In this document: one piece after another, positions 19,505-23,386 of the stretch
Layout of the letters: the number at the start of each line of letters is the position of its first letter
Position numbering within the stretch: the first letter of the stretch is position 1
Assembly (NCBI GenBank): GCA_015521385.1
Contig: WAOH01000091.1
Coordinates: 1 to 23,386 of the forward strand
Length of the DNA stretch: 23,386 bases
Source: Thermoproteota archaeon
GTDB taxonomy: Archaea; Korarchaeota; Korarchaeia; Korarchaeales; Korarchaeaceae
Direction: 5' to 3'
Made by a program: the position numbers and the translations under genes
The notes under the pieces: model-generated
Told to the model about the DNA's origin: nothing
The model's database searches: none
The model's input: only the letters and a program-made list of their open reading frames with translations

Positions 19505-21465
19505 GGAAGGTATTCAGGGAACTCAAGGAATTCGAGGAGGTTCTAGACCTTCTGATCAGCTACTCCAAGCCCGAGGCAGTTGAGGAGGTACCTATCGACC
19601 AAGCCTTAGGGAGGATTGTGGCCGAGGATGTTGTGTCGGATGTGGATGTACCTGGATTCGACAGGGCGGCTGTGGATGGTTACGCTCTGAGAGCGGAGGA
19701 CACCTTCTGGGTCGACGAAGACCGTCCAGCCGAGCTGAGGATCATCGGAAGGGCCGCAGCCGGTCATCCCTTCTCCGGAGTCGTCGAGGAGGGGGAGGCC
19801 GTGGAGGTCGCTACAGGAGCTCCCATCCCAAAGGGGGCCAATGCTGTGGTCATGGAGGAGCACACGGTTAGGAAGGGGGATTCTCTCCTCGTTTTCAGGG
19901 CGGTATCGCCGGGAGAGCACATTCACGGGGCTGGATCCGACATAAGGAGGGGAGAGACAGTCATCTACTCCGACACGGTCCTGTCCGCGCGGGAGATAGG
20001 TGTCCTGGCTGCGGTGGGTAGGACGAAGGTGAAGGTCTACTCCCTCCCGAAGGTGGGGGTATTCTCGACCGGCGACGAGTTAATCCAGCCGGGCGAACCT
20101 CTCGACTTCGGGAAGATATACGATGTCAACTCGTTCACTGTCTATTCGTCGATAATCGAGGATGGTGGGATACCCGAGAGGCTCGGCATACTCCCCGATG
20201 ATTACGATGCCATCAAGAGGGCGCTGGAGGATGCCTTGGATAGGTTCGATATGGTGATACTTTCGGGGAGCACGAGCGTGGGCGCGGGAGATGTCATGTA
20301 CAGAATTCTGGAGGAACTGGGTCCTCCCGGCGTGCTCGTCCACGGCATCGCCATACATCCCGGCAAGCCGACCGTCATAGCTGAATCGAGGGGCAAGCTC
20401 ATCATAGGGCTTCCCGGCTATCCTACCAGCGCGATGACCATCTACCAATCCCTCATCTCCCCTCTCATAAGGAGGTGGAGCGGTAGGTCGACTGAGGGAG
20501 GAGGAACTGTGAAGGCAGTTGCCGCTGAGAGGATCTTCGGGGAGAAGGGGAGGAAAGACCTCCTCCCGGTTCATGTGGTGAGGGAAGGTGATCTTTACCT
20601 TACCTTTCCGGTACCCACTGGCTCGGAAGCCATAACCACGCTTTCGAGAGCGGACGGATTTATTGTCATGGGAAAGAACGAGGAGATAATAGAGGAGGGG
20701 GAAGTCGTTGAAGTGCACCTCTACAGGGGCTCTAGGATAGCTGACGTGTCTGTCATGGGGAGTCACTGCTTGGGATTGGAGAGGATACTATCCCGTCTGA
20801 GGAGGGGAGGTTACCAGGTCAAGGCCGTGTTCGTGGGATCGACAGGTGGTTTCAAGGCGATAAGCAGGAGGGAGGCTGACATAGCCGGAGTTCACGCCTT
20901 GGATCCGGAAAGCTGGACTTACAACATCCCCTTCATGGAGAGATACGAGTTCAAGGGGAAGGCGATACTCGTGAGGGGCTACAGTAGGGAGCAGGGCCTC
21001 ATACTACCTAGGGGCAACCCGAAGGGTGTGAGGTCCATCAGGGATCTCTTGGAGAGGCGGGATCTCACGTTCATCAATAGGAACAGGGGTTCTGGGACCA
21101 GAATACTCCTAGATGCCCTCCTGAGGGAGGAAGCTGAGTCGATGGGGTTGAGCTTCGATGAAGCGCGGAGAAAGATTAGGGGATATTGGAGTGAGGCTAA
21201 ATCCCACAGTGCTGTCGCCGCCGCTGTGTATCACGGGATCGCCGATGTGGGTATAGGGATAAGAACGGCCGCATCCCTATACGGCCTGGACTTCATCGGA
21301 TTGGCGGAGGAGAACTACGACTTTCTGATAAAGAGCAGTTCCTTGGGAAGCGCGCCGGTGGAGAGGTTCTTGAGCCTCCTCAAGGACCCCGAGTTGAGGG
21401 AGGAGATCAACTCCCTAGAAGGTATACGCGTGGAGGATGACATGGGCGAGGTGATCTGGAGCTAG
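19501..21465 (+). CDS. moeA: MoeA paralogue 2 fused to a periplasmic-binding-protein-like domain
   Basis: The protein has 654 residues. Residues 1 to about 408 are a full MoeA, with DVPGFDRAAVDGYALR, the EVATGAPIPKGANAVV region, GAGSDIRRGE, FSTGDEL, LSGSTSVGAGD and IHPGKPT...IIGLPGYPTSAM. From about 412 to the end is a type-2 PBP-like domain (VMGSHCLGLERIL, FVGSTGG, DIAGVHALD, FINRNRGSGTR, GIADVGIGIRTAA), related to molybdate/LysR effector-binding folds. There is no signal peptide, so this domain acts in the cytoplasm, probably binding oxyanion or cofactor during insertion. ATG 19501 is chosen: GGAGGT precedes it by 10 nt and it overlaps the moeA1 stop as ATGA. A GTG at 19489 would overlap that ribosome site. 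The stop shares CTAG with convergent moaB. Confidence 0.92.
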   Translation: MRKVFRELKEFEEVLDLLISYSKPEAVEEVPIDQALGRIVAEDVVSDVDVPGFDRAAVDGYALRAEDTFWVDEDRPAELRIIGRAAAGHPFSGVVEEGEAVEVATGAPIPKGANAVVMEEHTVRKGDSLLVFRAVSPGEHIHGAGSDIRRGETVIYSDTVLSAREIGVLAAVGRTKVKVYSLPKVGVFSTGDELIQPGEPLDFGKIYDVNSFTVYSSIIEDGGIPERLGILPDDYDAIKRALEDALDRFDMVILSGSTSVGAGDVMYRILEELGPPGVLVHGIAIHPGKPTVIAESRGKLIIGLPGYPTSAMTIYQSLISPLIRRWSGRSTEGGGTVKAVAAERIFGEKGRKDLLPVHVVREGDLYLTFPVPTGSEAITTLSRADGFIVMGKNEEIIEEGEVVEVHLYRGSRIADVSVMGSHCLGLERILSRLRRGGYQVKAVFVGSTGGFKAISRREADIAGVHALDPESWTYNIPFMERYEFKGKAILVRGYSREQGLILPRGNPKGVRSIRDLLERRDLTFINRNRGSGTRILLDALLREEAESMGLSFDEARRKIRGYWSEAKSHSAVAAAVYHGIADVGIGIRTAASLYGLDFIGLAEENYDFLIKSSSLGSAPVERFLSLLKDPELREEINSLEGIRVEDDMGEVIWS

Positions 21466-21983
21466 TGACCACCTCTGGCCAAGTATACTAGGTGCGCTGC
21501 CTCGGGTAATATTAATTTAGTCAGTGCGAGCTCCACCCCATCTGGAGATCCTGGAAGAAGGAAGACCAGCGATCCTTTGAAGACCCCGGCGGATGCCCTG
21601 CTAGCCATGGCAGCGCTACCCACCTGACCGTAGCTCAACCATCTGAACAGTTCCCCGAAACCTGGTATGGTCCTCTCGAGGAGAGGCTCTACCGTGTCTG
21701 GGGTCACATCGGTCGGATGCAGGCCCGTTCCCCCGCTGAATATCACGACATCAGAGTCATTAGATGCCTTGAGGAGTGCTTCCCTGATCGCGTCCGGTTC
21801 ATCGGGTATTATCTCCCTCCTGACTAACCTGTGGCCCGATTTCCTTATCAGCTCCTCGGCCAGCCTCCCCGTTAGGTCCTCCTTACCCTTTCCCGAGGAC
21901 CTGGAGGTACTCACTATGTACAATGAGAACGATACGGATTTAGGCGCTTTCTCCTTATGTTCCCTCGGAACTGAAGGGGGCAT
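21462..21983 (-). CDS. moaB: MoaB/MogA-type molybdopterin adenylyltransferase
   Basis: This 173-residue enzyme activates molybdopterin with ATP before MoeA inserts the metal. VIFSGGTGLHPTDVTPDTVEPLL is followed by the RTIPGFGELFRWLSYGQVG region, AMASRASAGV and LPGSPDGVELAL; all are hallmark MoaB/MogA segments in order. The first 17 residues are charged and not conserved, as in many archaeal MoaB proteins. It starts with ATG 21983, about 30 bp from an AATATTAAG promoter shared with the divergent DtxR-family gene. Its 3' end overlaps that of the moeA fusion by 4 bp. The cofactor pathway is therefore split over both strands here: moaB on minus, two moeA on plus, and a MoaD-like gene further left. 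Confidence 0.93.
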   Translation of the reverse strand: MPPSVPREHKEKAPKSVSFSLYIVSTSRSSGKGKEDLTGRLAEELIRKSGHRLVRREIIPDEPDAIREALLKASNDSDVVIFSGGTGLHPTDVTPDTVEPLLERTIPGFGELFRWLSYGQVGSAAMASRASAGVFKGSLVFLLPGSPDGVELALTKLILPEAAHLVYLARGGH

Positions 21984-22006
21984 ACATTGGGATGGGGGAA
22001 GACCAT

Positions 22007-22019
22007 CTTAATATTCTTG
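22007..22019. promoter_or_regulatory. Bidirectional TATA region for moaB and DtxR-family gene
   Basis: CTTAATATTCTTG reads as a TATA-like element on both strands. It is centred about 30 bp from the moaB ATG (21983) and about 31 bp from the regulator ATG (22043). Transcription starts would fall only a few bases before each start codon. Confidence 0.5.
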
Positions 22020-22042
22020 CACCAAGCTTAACCTCGGTAGAA

Positions 22043-22495
22043 ATGTCCCACCGGAAGGAGGAGAGGATCACTCCCGGGCTCCAGGAATATCTAACCGCGA
22101 TCTACAGGCTCAAAAGAAAGGGAAAGAAAGTAGTGAGGGTGAAGGAACTAGCTGAAGAGATGGGTGTCAGGCTATCAAGCGTCACCGACGCAGCAAAGAG
22201 GCTCTCGGATCTCGGATTGATCAGCTATGAGAGATACGGGTATATAGATCTCACTCCCGAGGGTGAGAGGATAGCTTCCTCCACTCTCAACAGGGAAGAG
22301 GTGTTCTACAAGTTCTTGAGGGACGTATTGAGCATGGAGGAGAGAAAGGCCAGGGAAGAGGCATGTTGGGTAGAACACGGTGTCGGAGATGAGACCATCC
22401 TTCGAATTTCGATGCTGATGTCTTTTTTGGAGGAGTGCGTAAACGATTTTAAGGAAAGATTCGGGAAGTTCTTGGAGACTGGGTCCTGTCAATGA
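22043..22495 (+). CDS. DtxR/MntR-family metal-dependent transcriptional regulator
   Basis: This 150-residue protein has a winged helix-turn-helix (about 9-72: LQEYLTAIYRL, VRVKELAEEMGVRLSSVTDAAKRL, GLISYERYGYIDLT) followed by the metal-binding/dimerisation domain. Cys108, Glu111 and His112 in EEACWVEH match the DtxR metal ligands Cys102, Glu105 and His106. The Met/Asp at the start of helix 1 that helps bind metal is Leu here. It lacks the C-terminal SH3-like domain, as in MntR-length proteins. It probably represses or activates genes in response to Fe(II) or Mn(II); the Cys ligand favours iron-like specificity. ATG 22043 is chosen over 21992 because the TATA region lies between them. It is divergent from moaB, with the ferredoxin gene 119 bp downstream, so those are candidate targets. 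Confidence 0.88.
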   Translation: MSHRKEERITPGLQEYLTAIYRLKRKGKKVVRVKELAEEMGVRLSSVTDAAKRLSDLGLISYERYGYIDLTPEGERIASSTLNREEVFYKFLRDVLSMEERKAREEACWVEHGVGDETILRISMLMSFLEECVNDFKERFGKFLETGSCQ

Positions 22496-22514
22496 TTTTA
22501 AATTCTTTTTTTGC
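22494..22514 (+). terminator. T-rich terminator after DtxR-family gene
   Basis: Directly after the stop come GATTTTAAATTC and a run of seven T, which suits archaeal T-tract termination. No hairpin is needed or seen. Confidence 0.5.
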
Positions 22515-22556
22515 CTGATCATACATCAAATAGGGTAATTCAGCTCCTGATGGTCC

Positions 22557-22576
22557 CATAAAAAGGTTAAATAGGA
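22557..22576 (+). promoter_or_regulatory. Probable promoter of ferredoxin gene
   Basis: The A/T-rich stretch CCATAAAAAGGTTAAATAGG supplies TATA-like sequence 40-57 bp before the ATG at 22615. A leader of about 15-30 nt containing GGGGGTG is predicted. Confidence 0.4.
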
Positions 22577-22614
22577 TCTCCCCCCACTTATCACGCCCTT
22601 AGGGGGTGTTAGGT

Positions 22615-22842
22615 ATGGCTAAGTACAAGATAGTCCATGATAGGGAGTCCTGCATAGCTGATGGAGTTTGTGCCTCTCTCTGCCCGGATAACTGGGTGAT
22701 CGAGGACGATGGGCTAGCCAGCCCCATAAAGACCGAACTTGACGACCTCGGCTGCAACATGGAGGCCGCTCAGGCCTGCCCGGTTAACATAATCCACATA
22801 TACGAGATCAAGGAGGACGGAACCGAGGTCCAGCTCATCTGA
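22615..22842 (+). CDS. Single-cluster [4Fe-4S] ferredoxin with Asp ligand (Pyrococcus type)
   Basis: This 75-residue electron carrier has the cluster motif CIADGVCASLCP (Cys13, Asp16, Cys19). Asp replaces the second of the four usual cysteines, exactly as in Pyrococcus furiosus ferredoxin. The fourth ligand is the Cys of AQACPVN. Cys23 and the Cys in LGCNMEA, eight residues before that last ligand, match the pair that forms a disulfide in the Pyrococcus protein. Such ferredoxins hold an interconvertible [3Fe-4S]/[4Fe-4S] cluster and accept electrons from AOR and other oxidoreductases, so this is a likely partner of the AOR in this window. ATG 22615 is preferred: GGGGGTG lies 6-8 nt upstream and overlaps the alternative GTG at 22606. 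It is monocistronic and convergent with SRP RNA. Confidence 0.93.
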   Translation: MAKYKIVHDRESCIADGVCASLCPDNWVIEDDGLASPIKTELDDLGCNMEAAQACPVNIIHIYEIKEDGTEVQLI

Positions 22843-22858
22843 TCCCACATTTTATTTT

Positions 22859-23180
22859 GGGCGGTGGGCTCCCCCGAGGTGGATAGCGGGTTAGGGAGCC
22901 CCCTCATTTCCTCCCTCGGACACTCACCCCAGCTCGCTGGCAGCGCTGGCCGTCCACCTTAGGGCTGCTCCCTTCCGGGCCTGACCCGTTTCGGTGGCAA
23001 AGGGGCTCACCCCGTCCCTCCGGACGAGGATGCCCCACCGGCAGCCCGCCAGTGCCAAGGATCATCGGTCCAAGGGAGGGGAGGGAGCTCCCGCCCGCTA
23101 CCGCCCTCGGGGGTTACTGGCCCCGGCATTAGCCTTCCGGTCTAGGGGGCGGCTACTCCCCCGGCCCTACCCCACCGCCC
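22859..23180 (-). ncRNA. ffs: Signal recognition particle (7S) RNA
   Basis: On the minus strand the helix 8 core GGTCAGGCCCGGAAGG followed by GAGCAGCC is exact. It contains the GGAA tetraloop and the asymmetric loop that binds SRP54. GGGCGGTGGGG at one end pairs with CCCCACCGCCC at the other, closing the long helix 5 typical of archaeal SRP RNA. The length of about 322 nt and the very high G+C content fit a thermophile. The RNA scaffolds SRP54 and SRP19 for targeting ribosome-nascent chains to the membrane. End positions are set by the terminal helix and could be off by a few bases. A strong TATA box lies 25 bp upstream. Confidence 0.96.
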
Positions 23181-23200
23181 ATCAACCATCATCCGGATCG

Positions 23201-23210
23201 AAATAAAAAA
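23201..23210 (-). promoter_or_regulatory. TATA box of SRP RNA gene
   Basis: The minus strand reads TTTTTTATTT, centred 25 bp before the 5' end of SRP RNA, inside the 39-bp gap after rpiA. The spacing is standard and supports the chosen RNA 5' end. Confidence 0.75.
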
Positions 23211-23219
23211 GGTACGATG

Positions 23220-23386
23220 TCAGGGAGTGAACCTCCTCACCTCATCTCCATAGGCCACTAGGACCTCATCCGCCAGACCCGTAAATATGCCCACCTCTAC
23301 AACTCCTGGATAGAGTTTCAGGAGTTTCTCAACGGATTCCGGCTCTTCCAAGGGTTGACACTCCACATCTAGTATGTAGTTTCCGT
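23220..23386 (-). CDS. rpiA: Ribose-5-phosphate isomerase A, C-terminal fragment
   Basis: The minus strand, read from the window edge to a TGA at 23222-23220, encodes 55 C-terminal residues: GNYILDVECQPLEEP, a helix, then YPGVVEVGIFTGLADEVLVAYGDEV and RRFTP. The GNYILDV strand and the PGVVExGIF...ADEVLVAYGD end are typical of RpiA, which interconverts ribose-5-phosphate and ribulose-5-phosphate. The rest of the gene, about 170 residues, lies beyond the right edge. It is 39 bp upstream of SRP RNA on the same strand, but that RNA has its own promoter. Confidence 0.85.
   Translation of the reverse strand, partial: GNYILDVECQPLEEPESVEKLLKLYPGVVEVGIFTGLADEVLVAYGDEVRRFTP

Noticed and set aside
20080..20766. 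228-codon open frame on the minus strand
   Set aside because: It is antisense to the MoeA fusion gene, and no motif was seen.
18263..21465. Possible assembly duplication of moeA
   Set aside because: The two copies differ along their whole length, have distinct C-termini and overlap in a coupled way, so they are true paralogues.
22994..23206. 70-codon open frame on the plus strand
   Set aside because: It lies within the SRP RNA gene, whose conserved core and terminal helix are unmistakable.

Overview
The window reads as a densely packed archaeal chromosome segment, most likely from a thermophilic TACK-group archaeon (Korarchaeota or a related Thermoproteota lineage). This placement is an inference and could not be tested here. 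The archaeal signs are TATA boxes about 25 bp upstream of RNA genes and many start codons, leaderless genes, a 7S-type SRP RNA, a tRNA with encoded CCA, a tungsten-type aldehyde:ferredoxin oxidoreductase, a Pyrococcus-like Asp-ligated ferredoxin, a standalone ATP-cone protein, AGG/AGA-rich arginine codons, and intergenic gaps all below 200 bp.

Layout. (1) 1-6521: the 3' part of an isochorismatase-like hydrolase, then a leftward block: a membrane-anchored four-PKD-domain surface protein, citrate synthase, an Mrp/Nbp35-type P-loop ATPase that lacks one cluster cysteine, and a translationally coupled pair of a membrane FHA protein and a Ser/Thr kinase with a degenerate FHA-like tail. (2) 6537-9989: three radical SAM genes. 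One is a B12-binding-type protein. The other two are an overlapping pair resembling archaeal LipS1/LipS2 lipoyl synthases. (3) 10039-12164: a tungsten AOR with a MoaD/ThiS-like partner, divergent from the LipS-like pair across a short shared promoter. (4) 12161-14373: a PHP phosphoesterase, a protein with a SecB-like pattern, a lone ATP-cone protein and an inositol-monophosphatase/FBPase-family enzyme. (5) 14374-16880: homoserine dehydrogenase, aspartate kinase and tRNA-Thr(UGU) in a row on the minus strand. (6) 17016-18203: convergent tatA and tatC. (7) 18263-21983: two overlapping moeA paralogues, the second fused to a periplasmic-binding-protein-like domain, with moaB convergent to them. 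(8) 22043-23386: a DtxR-family metal-dependent regulator, the ferredoxin, SRP RNA (minus strand) and the C-terminal end of ribose-5-phosphate isomerase A.

How the genes fit together. A Mo/W-enzyme theme runs through the right two thirds: AOR, a small sulfur carrier, MoaB (adenylation of molybdopterin), two MoeA (metal insertion), a ferredoxin suited to accept AOR electrons, and Tat genes for folded-protein export. The lysine/threonine branch (lysC, hom) sits beside tRNA-Thr. The kinase/FHA pair is a plausible phosphothreonine signalling module. No mobile element, CRISPR array or insertion sequence was seen. I found no clear candidate for a wholly new system. The most unusual items are the kinase/FHA module, the SecB-like protein, the cysteine-deficient Mrp, the IMPase gene without an obvious start codon, and convergent genes that share four-base palindromic stop codons.
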